A DNA stretch of 64,000 nt from Nocardioides hwasunensis (GCF_014779665.1 NZ_JACXYY010000001.1:310001-374000), one strand, 5' to 3'; shown: positions 26,826-36,111, numbered from the stretch's first letter. Numbers and translations: made by a program. The notes: a model not told the origin generated them from the sequence alone.

Positions 26826-27683
26826 GTGCTGAGGACCCGCGAGCTGAGCCAGGTGCGCGTGCTGGGCCCCGCCGACCGGGACCGCTTCATCGCGCTCGCG
26901 GAGCAGGAGCCGGTGGTCAACGTGTTCGCCGACTACCGGGCTCGGCTCACCAACCTCGACGAGCGCTGGCTCGGGGGGCAGGTCTGGGGTCGGTTCGACG
27001 GTGAGGAGCTGGTCGCCGGCTGTCACCTCGGGGCGAACCTGGTGCCGGTCCAGTGCACCCCGGACGACGTGGGTGCCTTCGTCGAGGTGGCCCTGCGGCG
27101 CCGCAGCAGCGTGGGCACGATCGTGGGCCCGAGCGACGTGGTCACCTCCCTCTGGTCGCTGGTCGAGTCCCGATGGGCCCGGCCGCGCGAGGTCCGGATG
27201 TGCCAGCCGCACCTGGAGATCGCCCACGTCCCCACCGTGGCGGCAGCGACCGACGTACGCCCCACCACCCAGCGTGACCTCGAGGTGCTCTACCCGGCCT
27301 GCGTGGCGATGTACACCGAGGAGGTCGGCGTCTCACCGGAGAACGACGCCGGCGGCGGCGACCTCTACCGCGCGCGCGTGCAGCAGCTCATCGGGCGCGG
27401 CTGGTCGATGGCGAGCTTCGACGACCGGGGCGTGGTGTTCAAGGCCGAGGTCGCCTGCGTCACGCCGTACGCCGCCCAGGTGCAGGGGGTGTGGGTGCGT
27501 CCCGACCGTCGCGGGGAGGGCCTCGCCGTCAGCGGCATGTCGGCCGTCGTCGCCCACGTGCTCGGCTCCGGCATGGCGCCCGTGGTCTCGCTCTACGTCA
27601 ACGAGTGGAACAGCGCTGCGCGCGCGGCGTACGCCCGGGTCGGGTTCGAGCAGACGGCGACGTTCGCGACCCTGATGTTCTGA
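26826..27683 (+). CDS. GNAT-family N-acetyltransferase with DUF4081-type N-terminus
   Basis: A 285-aa two-domain protein. The N-terminal half (1-140) is the DUF4081-type domain, and the C-terminal half is a GNAT fold with acetyl-CoA loop residues in VWVRPDRRGEGLAVSGMSAVV and the C-terminal strand VSLYVNEWNSAARAAYARVGF. It corresponds to mycobacterial Rv2867c, which also follows gcpE. The acceptor substrate is unknown. A GTG start fits the leaderless -10. The next 80 nt hold a small GC hairpin and an AT-rich palindrome before the sigma-factor gene. Confidence 0.87.
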   Translation: MLRTRELSQVRVLGPADRDRFIALAEQEPVVNVFADYRARLTNLDERWLGGQVWGRFDGEELVAGCHLGANLVPVQCTPDDVGAFVEVALRRRSSVGTIVGPSDVVTSLWSLVESRWARPREVRMCQPHLEIAHVPTVAAATDVRPTTQRDLEVLYPACVAMYTEEVGVSPENDAGGGDLYRARVQQLIGRGWSMASFDDRGVVFKAEVACVTPYAAQVQGVWVRPDRRGEGLAVSGMSAVVAHVLGSGMAPVVSLYVNEWNSAARAAYARVGFEQTATFATLMF

Positions 27684-27709
27684 GGGGCGAGGCCCCGCGA
27701 GCCGCTCTG

Positions 27710-27722
27710 GGAAAAATTTTCC
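27710..27722. promoter_or_regulatory. AT-rich palindrome upstream of the sigma-factor gene
   Basis: GGAAAAATTTTCC is a 13-nt palindrome in otherwise very GC-rich DNA, 62 nt before the chosen sigma-factor start. It may be an operator. The string TTTTCCG recurs at 30191-30197 between the S8 and CHAT genes. Confidence 0.4.
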
Positions 27723-27771
27723 GACAGGTGTGTATCAGCAGGTCGTGTGGCCACTCCTGAGAAGACATGGG

Positions 27772-27784
27772 GACAATGGTCACC
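27772..27784 (+). promoter_or_regulatory. Candidate leaderless -10 of the sigma-factor gene
   Basis: GACAAT (27772-27777) lies 7 nt before ATG 27785. Two further in-frame ATGs at 27767 and 27776 precede it, so the true start is uncertain. Confidence 0.3.
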
Positions 27785-28378
27785 ATGTCGGAGCGCAGCA
27801 GGGCTGAGGGGCAGCCCGACGAGTCACCGTGGAGCAAGGCCAGTGGGGCGTTCATCGCCTGGCGTTCGGGGGACGCCAGGGCCGTGGACGAGCTGGTCTC
27901 GACGATGACTCCTGTGCTGTGGCACGTGGTGAGGGCCTACGGGTTGGACCGGCAGGCGGCTGAGGACGTGATTCAGTCGACCTGGTTGGGACTCGTGCGC
28001 CACCACCAGACCATCGCGGACCCACAGGCGGTCGCGTCCTGGCTGATCACGTCAGCCAGGCGCGGCGCAGCCGCACATGCCAGGTCCGCGCGACGCGCGG
28101 ACCCGGTGGAGGACGAGTCGCTGCACGCCCTGATCCCGGACGTGGAATCGGCGGAGGCCCTCGCGATGCTCGACGACGAGGCGGCACGGCTGTGGGGTGC
28201 CGTGGCGTCCGTCGACGAGCGGTGCAGGAAGCTCCTCCGGGTCGTGGCCTTCATGGACCGACCCGACTACCAGTCCTTGAGCCAGGACCTCGACATGCCC
28301 GTCGGGAGCATCGGGCCCACGCGGGCGCGGTGCCTGGCCAAGGTTCGAACCGCTCTAGCGAAAGGAGGCGGGCGATGA
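27785..28378 (+). CDS. ECF-like sigma-70 family RNA polymerase sigma factor
   Basis: A 197-aa sigma factor with region 2 (FIAWRSGDARAVDELVSTMTPVLWHVVRAYGLD through AEDVIQSTWLGLVRHHQTIADPQAVASWLITSARR) and a region 4 helix-turn-helix (about 140-190, with YQSLSQDLDMPVGSIGPTRARCLAKVR). The GSIGPTRARCL recognition helix is typical of ECF factors. I chose ATG 27785; ATG 27767 would add six residues. Its stop overlaps the next gene as ATGA, and that gene has an AAAGGAGG site inside this one, so partner and sigma factor are made together. It heads the sigma/S8/CHAT locus. Confidence 0.87.
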   Translation: MSERSRAEGQPDESPWSKASGAFIAWRSGDARAVDELVSTMTPVLWHVVRAYGLDRQAAEDVIQSTWLGLVRHHQTIADPQAVASWLITSARRGAAAHARSARRADPVEDESLHALIPDVESAEALAMLDDEAARLWGAVASVDERCRKLLRVVAFMDRPDYQSLSQDLDMPVGSIGPTRARCLAKVRTALAKGGGR

Positions 28379-28848
28379 CCGAGCACGACACGGGGGACAA
28401 CGCCCTCCTCGAGGAGCTGCGTGACATGTGGCTGACCTACGACCCGCCGCCGAGTGACCTGGTGGCCACCATGATCGCTGCCGTCGCGGCGGCCGAGCTC
28501 GACCAGGAGTGGGAGCTGCTCGTCCTGGTCCGCGACTCCGCCGAGGAGGCCGCCGCCCAGGTGCGCGGCCTCGCGACGGCGCGGATGCTCTACTTCACCG
28601 TCGCCGAGGGCTGGTCCCTCGACGCCGAGATCGACGGTGACCAGGTGCGCGGCCAGCTCCTCGACTTCGACGGTGACATGGGGTCCGTCGAGGTGGTCGT
28701 GGAGACGCGCGGCAGCGCCGCGGAGCTGTGGCGTGCCGGTCTCGACGAGTTCGGCTTCTTCTCGATCGAGGCCCGGCCGGCCGGCGAGGTGCGCTTCACC
28801 GTCCACTACCGCGGCAACGCCGTCAGCAGCCGCTGGGTCCAGCTCTGA
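28375..28848 (+). CDS. Sigma-coupled beta-rich protein, possible anti-sigma or adaptor
   Basis: A 157-aa acidic protein without signal peptide or membrane helix. An N-terminal helical part holds LWxxxDPPPSDLV-like sequence (LRDMWLTYDPPPSDLVATMI) and is followed by a run of beta strands (LEFE-type; TARMLYFTVAEGWSLDAEI, then GSVEVVVETRG and VRFTVHY). In my recollection, similar small DPxPxxLV proteins with a transthyretin-like beta region are encoded beside sigma factors, S8 proteases and CHAT proteins in other actinobacteria. It is translationally coupled to the sigma factor (ATGA, strong AAAGGAGG). It could hold the sigma factor inactive and be a protease target; that is inference. Confidence 0.75.
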   Translation: MTEHDTGDNALLEELRDMWLTYDPPPSDLVATMIAAVAAAELDQEWELLVLVRDSAEEAAAQVRGLATARMLYFTVAEGWSLDAEIDGDQVRGQLLDFDGDMGSVEVVVETRGSAAELWRAGLDEFGFFSIEARPAGEVRFTVHYRGNAVSSRWVQL

Positions 28849-28864
28849 GGGCTCTCCAGGGCCG

Positions 28865-30139
28865 TCAGGCGTAGGGCTGGCGCAGCTCCAGGTGGGGGCC
28901 GATCGTCGGATCGGAGTCGTAGACGGCGCGGGCGAGCACCGCGTCGCGTGCCTGCGTGGCCGAGCAGCCCGTCTCCGAGATCTCGCGGGCGATCAGCCCG
29001 GCCACGACCGGCGCCGCGAACGACGTGCCGCTCCAGCGCGCCAGGCCCGTGCCGAACACCCGGACGTCGCCCTTGTCGGGCGTCTCGTGGCACACGAAGG
29101 TGCCGTCCGGGAACGCGTTGACGTGGTTGCGGCCGAGCGCGTAGACGTCGGCCGAGACTCCGTAGTTGGAGAACTCCGACACCCGGCCGTCCCGGTCGAG
29201 CGAGCCGACGCCGACGCACCAGTCGAAGGCAGCCGGCCAGAACGGCGCCGCCCACGAGTCGTTGCCGGCCGCGGCGACCAGCACGCAGTCCGCTCGCCTC
29301 AGGTACCGGCGGTAGAACCTGGCGAAGGCGATGGACGGCCGGTCCATGCGCGTGCGGCACCCGGCCGACAGGTTGATGACCGACGGATCGTGCGTCATGG
29401 CCTGCTCGAGCTGCCCCACGATCTCCGACTCCAGGATGCCGCCACCACCGACACCGTCGACGGCGAACCCCTCGACCCACACGTCCGTCAGCGGCGCCGT
29501 GCAGCGCACGACGCCGGCGATGAAGGTGCCGTGACCGGCGTAGGGGCGCAGGTCCGTGCCGTTGTTCTCGTCGTCTCCCTCGACGCCGCTCAGCCACGGA
29601 GTGCGCGAGTCGGTGCCCGACGGAGGGTTCCAGCCGGTGTCGACCACGACGACGCTGACCTGGCGCCCCTTCCCCTGCGGCGCGGCGGGCGGCCACGGCT
29701 CGGCGAGGCCGGTCTCCTCCGGCTCCGTGGCGGGACACGTCTTGCCGCCTCCGCCGCCCGGGCTCACGTGGACCCAGTGGTCGGGGCTGGCCGTGCCGGC
29801 GGGCAGACCGTCGGCCTCGAGCAGGTCGAGGACGTCGGGAACCGTCTCACCGCCCCTGCGCTCCGGGAGGACGTAGCGGACGAGGTCACCACCGAGCAGT
29901 CGTACGTCGTCGCGGCGCGGCGGTCCGGTCAGGACGTCCTTATCGAGGCGTGCCACGGCGGCTTCGAAGTCGTCGGCGTCCTCGGCCCCCACCAGCACGT
30001 GGTCGGGGTGGAAGAGGTAGGTGAAGTCGGCCGGCGCCTCGGTGTCCCACCGGACCTGACCGTCGTTGGCCTCCCTGAGGTCGCGGAGCTGGTCCGTGCT
30101 GCGTCGTCGTCCGTCGTCACCGATCATCCAGTCGCCCAT
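28865..30139 (-). CDS. Cytoplasmic subtilisin-like S8 serine protease
   Basis: A 424-aa S8 protease with a complete catalytic triad: D167 in VVVVDTGW, H203 in GHGTFIAGV, S373 in GTSFAAPVVAG, and oxyanion N293 in AAAGND. There is no signal peptide and no C-terminal anchor, which is unusual for S8 enzymes and points to intracellular action. The N-terminal 150 residues (with FHPDHVLVGAEDADDF and a Gly-rich stretch at 127-132) may be a prodomain or inhibitor. ATG 30139 follows TAGCGT by 7 nt. The frame stays open upstream through the CHAT gene, but only as antisense. Convergent with the sigma pair and divergent from the CHAT gene. Confidence 0.9.
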   Translation of the reverse strand: MGDWMIGDDGRRRSTDQLRDLREANDGQVRWDTEAPADFTYLFHPDHVLVGAEDADDFEAAVARLDKDVLTGPPRRDDVRLLGGDLVRYVLPERRGGETVPDVLDLLEADGLPAGTASPDHWVHVSPGGGGGKTCPATEPEETGLAEPWPPAAPQGKGRQVSVVVVDTGWNPPSGTDSRTPWLSGVEGDDENNGTDLRPYAGHGTFIAGVVRCTAPLTDVWVEGFAVDGVGGGGILESEIVGQLEQAMTHDPSVINLSAGCRTRMDRPSIAFARFYRRYLRRADCVLVAAAGNDSWAAPFWPAAFDWCVGVGSLDRDGRVSEFSNYGVSADVYALGRNHVNAFPDGTFVCHETPDKGDVRVFGTGLARWSGTSFAAPVVAGLIAREISETGCSATQARDAVLARAVYDSDPTIGPHLELRQPYA

Positions 30140-30152
30140 GGGCGAGACGCTA
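30140..30152 (-). promoter_or_regulatory. Leaderless promoter -10 of the S8 protease gene
   Basis: On the minus strand TAGCGT (30152-30147) is followed by 7 nt and ATG 30139. It lies in the 81-nt divergent gap shared with the CHAT gene. Confidence 0.45.
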
Positions 30153-30208
30153 TCGCCGAGCAGCCGCCGAGCGGAGGTGGTTTGCGCAGGTTTTCCGGCC
30201 TGATCGGC

Positions 30209-30220
30209 AAGGATGGCGCA
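30209..30220 (+). promoter_or_regulatory. AAGGAT element before the CHAT gene start
   Basis: AAGGAT (30209-30214) is 6 nt before GTG 30221. It could be a weak leaderless -10 or, as AAGGA, a Shine-Dalgarno site. It supports GTG 30221 in either reading. Confidence 0.35.
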
Positions 30221-32806
30221 GTGCACAGGGACGAGGCGGAGGAGCTGCTCCGCACCCTCTTCTCGGATCCCGCCGCGGCCGGCGCACGCGCGCTCGCGCA
30301 GCTCGTCCCCGATGCCGACCCCTACCTCTCCTCGATCGGGCACCAGGTGGTGGGGATCGTGCTCCGGGAGGAGGCGAAGGCGGAGGAGTCCCTGGCGTCC
30401 CTCCGGACCGCCCTGCGGCTCGCGCGACGGTCGGGTGACAGCGACCGCGTGGGGGATGTCCGCGCGACGTTGGGCGCCACCCTCGCGCGGCTGGGACGGG
30501 TCGGCGAGGGGATGGCCCAGCTCGACCGCGCGTCGGAGGAGGTCAGTGGGCTGGCGCTCGCCAGGCTCCTGGTGCGACGCGCGCTGGTCGTCGGGTTCGT
30601 GCTGGCGCGCTACGAGGACAGCATGGACGACCTCCGACGAGCGCTGCCGATCTTCGCCGAGGAGGGCGACCGGGTCTGGGAGGGGCGGGCCCGCAACCTG
30701 CAGGGCCTCGCGCACGCGGCGGTCGGCGAGCTGGAGCAGGCGACCGCGGCGTTCGAGGAGTCCGCCCGGCTCGCGGAGCTCGACGACCACGCGACGGCGG
30801 TCGCGACCGCCGTGCACAACCTGGGCTGGGTGGCGCGCGTGACGGACGACCTGCCGCTCGCGCTCGCCAGGTACGCCGAGGCGAGCGAGAGGTTCGACGC
30901 CATCGGGGAGACGAGCACCGACCTGGTCGCGGACAGGTGCGACGCCTACCTCGCGAGCGGGCTGGCGGCCGAGGCGCTGGTGGTGGTCGAGGAGGTGCTC
31001 ACCTCCCGACCGCTGCTCCCTCCCGAGCGTGCCGACCTCCTCGTCGCCGTGGCCGACGCGGCCCTCGCCGCGGGCGATGCCGATCGCGCCGTGGCTGCCG
31101 CCGACGAGGCATCGCGGCTGATGAAGGCACAGGGGCGCCACACCTACCGGGTCCGCGCCGACCTGCTGGCCCTCAGCGGCCGGGCGGTGCGCGGAGGCGA
31201 CGGCGCGCCCCTGCTGCGACGGGCCGAGCGTCTCATCGGATCGGCGCGCGAGGTCGGCGCTCAGGAGCTGCCCCAGGCGCTGATGCTCGGCGCGCGACTG
31301 GCGCGGCACGTGCGCTCGGCACGCGCCGCGGGGCTCGCCGATGCCTGGTTGGCCGAGGCGAGCTCGTCCAGGCACGCCTCCACGTCCGCCGAGCGCGCGC
31401 TGGGCTGGCTGGCGCACGCACGCCGGAGCGAGCTCTCCGGTGACCAGGGCGCCGTGCTCCGCGCGTGCGACCGGGGACTCGTGGCGCTCGACGAGCACAG
31501 CGCGACGTTCGGCAGCCAGGAGCTGCGGGCGCTGTCGTCCGGCCACGGCTCCGAGCTGGCCGAGCTCGGCGCACGGACGGCGCTGGCCTCCCGAGACGCC
31601 AGGCAGCTCCTGCGCTGGTCCGAGAGGTGGCGTGCCACCGCGCTCGCGTTGCCGTCGGGCGCCGCGGAGCACGACCCGGCGACCACCGCCGACCTGGCCG
31701 CCCTGCGAGCGCAGCACCAACGCCTGGCCGAGGCCGCCGCCGAGGGCGCACCGACCGACCGACTCCGGGCACGCGTCACCAGGCTCGAGCAGTCGGTGCG
31801 GCAGCGCCTGTTCCACCTGCGCGGCTCCGGCGAGACTGCCTCGGCCCTCGACGTGCGTCAGCTCCTCGACGCCCTCTCCGAGGACGACACGACCCTCGTC
31901 GAGCTCACCGAGGTCGACGGAGAGCTCCACGCCCTCGTCGCCGCCCGCGGTCGGGTCCGCCACCTCCACGTCGGGCCCGCAGCCACGGCCGCGAAGGCCG
32001 TCGACTTCTCCCTCTTCACGCTGCGACAGGCCTCGCGCGGTCGTCGTACGCAGGTCGAGGTGGCCGGCTCCCGCCTCCAGCAGGCGCTGTTCGGCACGGC
32101 GCTCGACCGGCTGGGGGAGTCGCGGGTCGTCGTCTCCGGGACCTCGACGCTGCAGGGCGTGCCGTGGGGCCTGCTGCCGGCGCTGGCCGACCGTCCCTTC
32201 AGCAGCACCCCGTCCGCGCGCCTGTGGCTGCGTGCCCGCAGGTCCACCGCGGAGGGTGATCGCCGCGTGCTGCTGGTCGGGCCTGGGCTGGGCAGCGGCG
32301 GTGCCGAGGTCCCGGCGGTCGCCGCGCAGGATCCGGCGGCCGAGGTGCTCGACGGATCGGAGGCCACCGTCGCGGCGTCGCTCGCGGCGCTCGACGGAGC
32401 GTCGCTGGCCCACGTCGCGGCGCACGGGCACTTCCGTGAGGACAGCCCGCTCTTCTCCTCGCTCACCCTGGCCGACGGCCCCCTGCTGGTCCACGACCTC
32501 CAGCGCCTCGAACGCCCGCCGCACCGCGTCGTGCTGTCGGCGTGCGAGTCCGGCGTGATGGCGCCCGTCGGTGACCAGGAGCTGCTCGGGCTCGCCGCCG
32601 CCCTGCTCTCGATGGGCACGGCCGGGGTGGTCTCGAGCCTCGCCGAGGTCGACGACGCCGCCACCGTCGAGGTGATGGTGGCCCTGCACGCCAGCCTCCG
32701 TTCGGGCGGCGGGCTCGGCGACGCGCTGCTCGCCGCACGCCGGTCGGCCGCGGGGGACCCGGTGCTGGCGGCGACCGCGGCGTCGTTCACCGTCCTCGGT
32801 GTGTAG
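30221..32806 (+). CDS. TPR-CHAT protein (caspase-like protease)
   Basis: An 861-aa protein. Residues 1-560 are a long array of TPR-like helical repeats (for example [44 protein letters not shown]). Residues about 580-861 are a CHAT domain, with the catalytic pair H735 in VAAHGHF and C775 in [12 protein letters not shown] domains are clan CD cysteine proteases related to caspases. No signal peptide or membrane helix is seen. GTG 30221 gives a compact N-terminus ([14 protein letters not shown]); the open frame further upstream is a shadow of the S8 gene. The TPR array probably senses or holds a partner; the partner is unknown. Confidence 0.9.
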   Translation: MHRDEAEELLRTLFSDPAAAGARALAQLVPDADPYLSSIGHQVVGIVLREEAKAEESLASLRTALRLARRSGDSDRVGDVRATLGATLARLGRVGEGMAQLDRASEEVSGLALARLLVRRALVVGFVLARYEDSMDDLRRALPIFAEEGDRVWEGRARNLQGLAHAAVGELEQATAAFEESARLAELDDHATAVATAVHNLGWVARVTDDLPLALARYAEASERFDAIGETSTDLVADRCDAYLASGLAAEALVVVEEVLTSRPLLPPERADLLVAVADAALAAGDADRAVAAADEASRLMKAQGRHTYRVRADLLALSGRAVRGGDGAPLLRRAERLIGSAREVGAQELPQALMLGARLARHVRSARAAGLADAWLAEASSSRHASTSAERALGWLAHARRSELSGDQGAVLRACDRGLVALDEHSATFGSQELRALSSGHGSELAELGARTALASRDARQLLRWSERWRATALALPSGAAEHDPATTADLAALRAQHQRLAEAAAEGAPTDRLRARVTRLEQSVRQRLFHLRGSGETASALDVRQLLDALSEDDTTLVELTEVDGELHALVAARGRVRHLHVGPAATAAKAVDFSLFTLRQASRGRRTQVEVAGSRLQQALFGTALDRLGESRVVVSGTSTLQGVPWGLLPALADRPFSSTPSARLWLRARRSTAEGDRRVLLVGPGLGSGGAEVPAVAAQDPAAEVLDGSEATVAASLAALDGASLAHVAAHGHFREDSPLFSSLTLADGPLLVHDLQRLERPPHRVVLSACESGVMAPVGDQELLGLAAALLSMGTAGVVSSLAEVDDAATVEVMVALHASLRSGGGLGDALLAARRSAAGDPVLAATAASFTVLGV

Positions 32807-32849
32807 CCGGGTCGCGGGAACTGGTTCGCGGCGCTCGGCGACGCACACC

Positions 32850-32862
32850 TATCCTTGCGCCC
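32850..32862 (+). promoter_or_regulatory. Leaderless promoter -10 of proS
   Basis: TATCCT (32850-32855) is 7 nt before ATG 32863. No Shine-Dalgarno sequence is present. Confidence 0.5.
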
Positions 32863-34638
32863 ATGGCCCGAGTCCTCCGCATGTCGACCCTGTTCGTGCG
32901 CACCCTGCGCGACGACCCCAACGACGCCGAGGTCCCGAGCCACCGCTTGCTGGTCCGCGCCGGCTACATCCGCCGCAACGCCCCGGGCATCTACACCTGG
33001 CTGCCGCTGGGCCTGCGGGTGCTGCGCAGGATCGAGGCCATCATCCGTGAGGAGATGGACGACATCGGCGCGCAGGAGCTGTCCTTCCCCGCGCTGCTGC
33101 CCAAGGAGCCCTACGAGGCCTCCGGGCGCTGGACCGAGTACGGACCCAACATCTTCCGGCTCCAGGACCGCAAGGGTGCCGACTACCTGCTCGGCCCCAC
33201 CCACGAGGAGATGTTCACCCTCGTGGTGAAGGACCTCTACTCCTCCTACAAGGACCTGCCCCTCTCGATCTACCAGATCCAGACCAAGTACCGCGACGAG
33301 GCACGTCCCCGGGCGGGCCTGCTGCGCGGGCGCGAGTTCGTCATGAAGGACTCCTACTCCTTCGACATCGACGACGCCGGTCTCGAGAAGTCCTACCAGC
33401 AGCACCGCGACGCCTACGTCCGGATCTTCGACCGGCTCGGCTTCGAGTACGTCATCGTCAAGGCGACCTCCGGCGCGATGGGAGGCTCGGCCAGCGAGGA
33501 GTTCCTCGCCAAGGCTTCCGTCGGTGAGGACACCTACGTCCGGTGCACCCACTGCGACTACGCGGCCAACGTCGAGGCCGTCACCGTGCCCGCGCCCGCC
33601 CCGGTGTCGTACGACGACGTCCCGGCCGCGCACGCCGAGGACACCCCCGGCACGCCCACCATCGACTCGCTCGTCGACCACCTCAACGAGGCGTTCCCCC
33701 GCGACGACCGGCCCTGGGCGGCGGGCGACACGCTCAAGAACGTGCTCGTCGTGCTCAAGCACCCCGACGGCACCCGCGAGCCGCTCGCCATCGGCGTGCC
33801 CGGCGACCGCGAGGTCGACCAGAAGCGCCTCGAGGGACAGCTCGAGCCCATCGAGGTCGAGGCGATGGACGAGTCCGAGTTCGCCAGGCACCCCGCACTG
33901 ACCAAGGGCTACATCGGGCCCGGCGCGCTGGGCGAGGAGTCGACGTCGGGCATCCGCTTCGTCGTCGACCCCCGCGTGTCCGAGGGCACCCGATGGGTCA
34001 CCGGCGCCGACGTGCACGGCTCCCACGTCATCGACATGGTCGTGGGCCGCGACTTCACGCCCGACGGCACGATCGAGGCTGCCGACGTCCGCGACGGCGA
34101 CGCCTGCCCCAACTGCGCCGAGGGCACGCTCGAGTCCGCGCGCGGCGTCGAGATGGGCCACATCTTCCAGCTCGGTCGCAAGTACGCCGACGCGCTCGGG
34201 CTGCAGGTGCTCGACGAGAACGGCAAGCTCGTGACGGTGACGATGGGCTCCTACGGCATCGGTCCGTCGCGCGCGGTCGCCGCGATCGCCGAGGGCACCC
34301 TCGACGAGATCGGCCTGTGCTGGCCGCGCAACGTCGCCCCCGCCGACGTGCACGTCGTCGCCGCCGGCAAGGAGGAGGCGGTGCACGCCGCCGCCGAGCA
34401 GCTGGCGCGTGACCTCAGCGACGCCGGGGTCGAGGTGCTGCTCGACGACCGCACCGGCAAGGTCAGCCCCGGTGTGAAGTTCAAGGACGCCGAGCTCATC
34501 GGCGTCCCGACGATCGTCACGGTCGGGCGTGGCCTGGCCGACGGCAACGTCGAGGTCCGCGACCGCAGGAGCGGTGAGCGCGAGGACGTCGCCGTCGACG
34601 CCGCCGCCGCGCGCATCCTGGAGATCGTCCGCGGCTGA
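32863..34638 (+). CDS. proS: Prolyl-tRNA synthetase (bacterial type)
   Basis: Charges tRNA-Pro. The 591-aa class II synthetase has motif 1 near [22 protein letters not shown], motif 2 in [26 protein letters not shown], and motif 3 in [17 protein letters not shown] bacterial editing (INS) domain of about 180 residues lies in the middle (about 225-405). The C-terminal anticodon-binding domain contains [24 protein letters not shown] 32863 fits the leaderless -10; ATG 32881 is a shorter alternative. As in mycobacteria, proS is followed closely by the DUF4439 gene and rimP. Confidence 0.96.
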   Translation: MARVLRMSTLFVRTLRDDPNDAEVPSHRLLVRAGYIRRNAPGIYTWLPLGLRVLRRIEAIIREEMDDIGAQELSFPALLPKEPYEASGRWTEYGPNIFRLQDRKGADYLLGPTHEEMFTLVVKDLYSSYKDLPLSIYQIQTKYRDEARPRAGLLRGREFVMKDSYSFDIDDAGLEKSYQQHRDAYVRIFDRLGFEYVIVKATSGAMGGSASEEFLAKASVGEDTYVRCTHCDYAANVEAVTVPAPAPVSYDDVPAAHAEDTPGTPTIDSLVDHLNEAFPRDDRPWAAGDTLKNVLVVLKHPDGTREPLAIGVPGDREVDQKRLEGQLEPIEVEAMDESEFARHPALTKGYIGPGALGEESTSGIRFVVDPRVSEGTRWVTGADVHGSHVIDMVVGRDFTPDGTIEAADVRDGDACPNCAEGTLESARGVEMGHIFQLGRKYADALGLQVLDENGKLVTVTMGSYGIGPSRAVAAIAEGTLDEIGLCWPRNVAPADVHVVAAGKEEAVHAAAEQLARDLSDAGVEVLLDDRTGKVSPGVKFKDAELIGVPTIVTVGRGLADGNVEVRDRRSGEREDVAVDAAAARILEIVRG

Positions 34639-34671
34639 GACGTGGTCAGCGGACCGGGCCCGTCGCTTCGA

Positions 34672-34684
34672 TAGGTTCGCCGAC
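34672..34684 (+). promoter_or_regulatory. Leaderless promoter -10 of the HAD gene
   Basis: TAGGTT (34672-34677) is 7 nt before ATG 34685. There is no ribosome binding site. Confidence 0.5.
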
Positions 34685-35410
34685 ATGGCCGGGACGCGCA
34701 TCGAGGCAGTGATCTTCGACTGGGGCGGCACGCTCACGCGGTGGCACGACGTGGACTTCCACGCCGAGTCCGTCGCACTGGCCGAGGCCGTACGACGGAC
34801 GCCCTCGCCGGACGACGACCACCACGCGCACGCCGAGCGGCTGCACCGCGCGGGCAGCGTCGTGTGGGGGCGCAGCCGCGATCACCAGCAGAGCTCCACC
34901 ATCGCCGACCTGTTCACCGAGGCCGGGCTCGACCACGACCCCGAGCTGCTCGCGGCCTACTACGACTTCTGGGAGCCGCACACCCTCACCGATCCGGAGG
35001 TGCGGCCCCTGTTCGAGGTGCTCCGGGCCGCCGGGCTCAAGGTCGGGGTGCTCTCCAACACCATCTGGCCCCGCGCGTGGCACGTCGGGTTCTTCGAGCG
35101 CGACGGCGTCTACGACCTCGTCGACGGCGACGTCTACTCCAGCGAGATCCCCTGGACGAAGCCGTCGCCGCTCGCCTTCGGCGCGGCGATGGAGGCGGTG
35201 GGCGTGAGCGACCCGGGCGCCTGTGTCTACGTGGGCGACCGGCTCTTCGACGACGTCTGGGGTGCGCATCACGCGGGGATGCGGGCCATCCACGTCCCGC
35301 TCAGCAACATCCCCGCCGACCAGGTCGGGCACACCGAGGGTGAGCCCGACGCCACGGTCGCCTCGCTCGCGGAGGTGGCGGACGTGGTGCGGCGCTGGGA
35401 CGAACGGTGA
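34685..35410 (+). CDS. HAD-superfamily hydrolase
   Basis: A 241-aa phosphatase-like enzyme. Motif I is FDWGGTLT (nucleophile D, with GG in place of the more common DG), motif II LSNTIW, motif III K in WTKPSPLAFG, and motif IV YVGDRLFDDVWGAHHAG. The C1-type helical cap occupies about residues 15-95. The substrate is unknown. It lies between proS and a convergent ferritin-like gene, followed by a region packed with inverted repeats. Confidence 0.87.
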   Translation: MAGTRIEAVIFDWGGTLTRWHDVDFHAESVALAEAVRRTPSPDDDHHAHAERLHRAGSVVWGRSRDHQQSSTIADLFTEAGLDHDPELLAAYYDFWEPHTLTDPEVRPLFEVLRAAGLKVGVLSNTIWPRAWHVGFFERDGVYDLVDGDVYSSEIPWTKPSPLAFGAAMEAVGVSDPGACVYVGDRLFDDVWGAHHAGMRAIHVPLSNIPADQVGHTEGEPDATVASLAEVADVVRRWDER

Positions 35411-35669
35411 CCTGCCTGGCCGCGCGGCTCTGCTGCATGTTTCTGCGTTGCATCAACATGCAGTGAGGATCCGCTTCTCTTCGACGCGGATCGAATGCAT
35501 GATTGTGCATGTGGCCCCGCCACCCCCACAGGAGGGGCCACATGGGTGATGCTGACCAACCCCACAGGCGGTCCGTGTCCTCGGCCATTGGGAAGGATCT
35601 CGGGACTTTCCCAATGGTTGAGGCCGCGGGCCGTCTCCCCATTTCGGGACGTGTCGCCGGCTACGGGCC
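35411..35669. repeat. Intergenic array of four inverted repeats
   Basis: Between convergent genes lie four perfect inverted repeats. IR1 is CTGCATGTT (35433-35441) with AACATGCAG (35455-35463). IR2 is GATCCGC (35468-35474) with GCGGATC (35486-35492). IR3 is CATGTGGCCCC (35508-35518) with GGGGCCACATG (35534-35544). IR4 is CCATTGGGAA (35585-35594) with TTCCCAATGG (35608-35617). GCATG recurs and the stretch is less GC-rich than its surroundings. No protein gene is supported. IR3 and IR4 could be terminators; IR1 and IR2 look more like operator or small-RNA structure. Confidence 0.65.
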
Positions 35670-36098
35670 TCAGTCCAGCTCGGGGGCGCCCGGCCAGGTC
35701 TGCGCCGAGCCGCCGAGCTCGAGCTGCCACGAGGCCGACCACGTCGCCTCGGTGAGCGCCCACTCGCGCACGTCACCACTCGACTGCGCGACGAGGGCGA
35801 GCAGGGACTGGGCGCTCTCCGCCTCGATCGTGAGTGCCGCGGCCTGCAGCTGCGGTGGGCGCAGCAGGCGGCCGTCGAGCTCGTACGCCGGTGCGGCGGC
35901 CGCGGGCTCGGCGCCCGCAGCCTCGACGAGGATCCGCAGCTGGTCGCGACGCGCCCGGTGGCGTCGGTAGCCCGCGGTCAGGGCGGCGTACAGCGCCGGC
36001 GTCGCGGTCTGTGACGTCCGGGCGCCGAGGACGCCGTAGGTGTAGAGGGCCGCGTGCTCGTCGGCGAGCACGGTCTGTAGCGCGTCGAGGGTGCTCAT
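35670..36098 (-). CDS. DUF4439 ferritin-like domain protein
   Basis: A 142-aa all-helical protein of the DUF4439 ferritin-like group. The E and H residues LADEHAALYTYGVLGA near the N-terminus and EAESAQSLLALVAQ near residue 95 recall four-helix di-iron proteins, but a full set of metal ligands is not evident. There is no signal peptide. Neighbourhood and family match the mycobacterial gene between proS and rimP. It starts 13 nt after the lipoprotein gene at 36112-36618, so the two are probably one operon. Confidence 0.83.
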   Translation of the reverse strand: MSTLDALQTVLADEHAALYTYGVLGARTSQTATPALYAALTAGYRRHRARRDQLRILVEAAGAEPAAAAPAYELDGRLLRPPQLQAAALTIEAESAQSLLALVAQSSGDVREWALTEATWSASWQLELGGSAQTWPGAPELD

Positions 36099-36111
36099 CG
36101 TGGAGTGCTCA

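Noticed and set aside
28865..32848. A 1327-codon open frame on the minus strand covering both the S8 protease and the CHAT gene
   Set aside because: Only the 3' part (from ATG 30139) encodes S8 protease. The rest is the antisense of the CHAT coding region, kept open by high GC and strong third-position bias; it has no recognisable domain.
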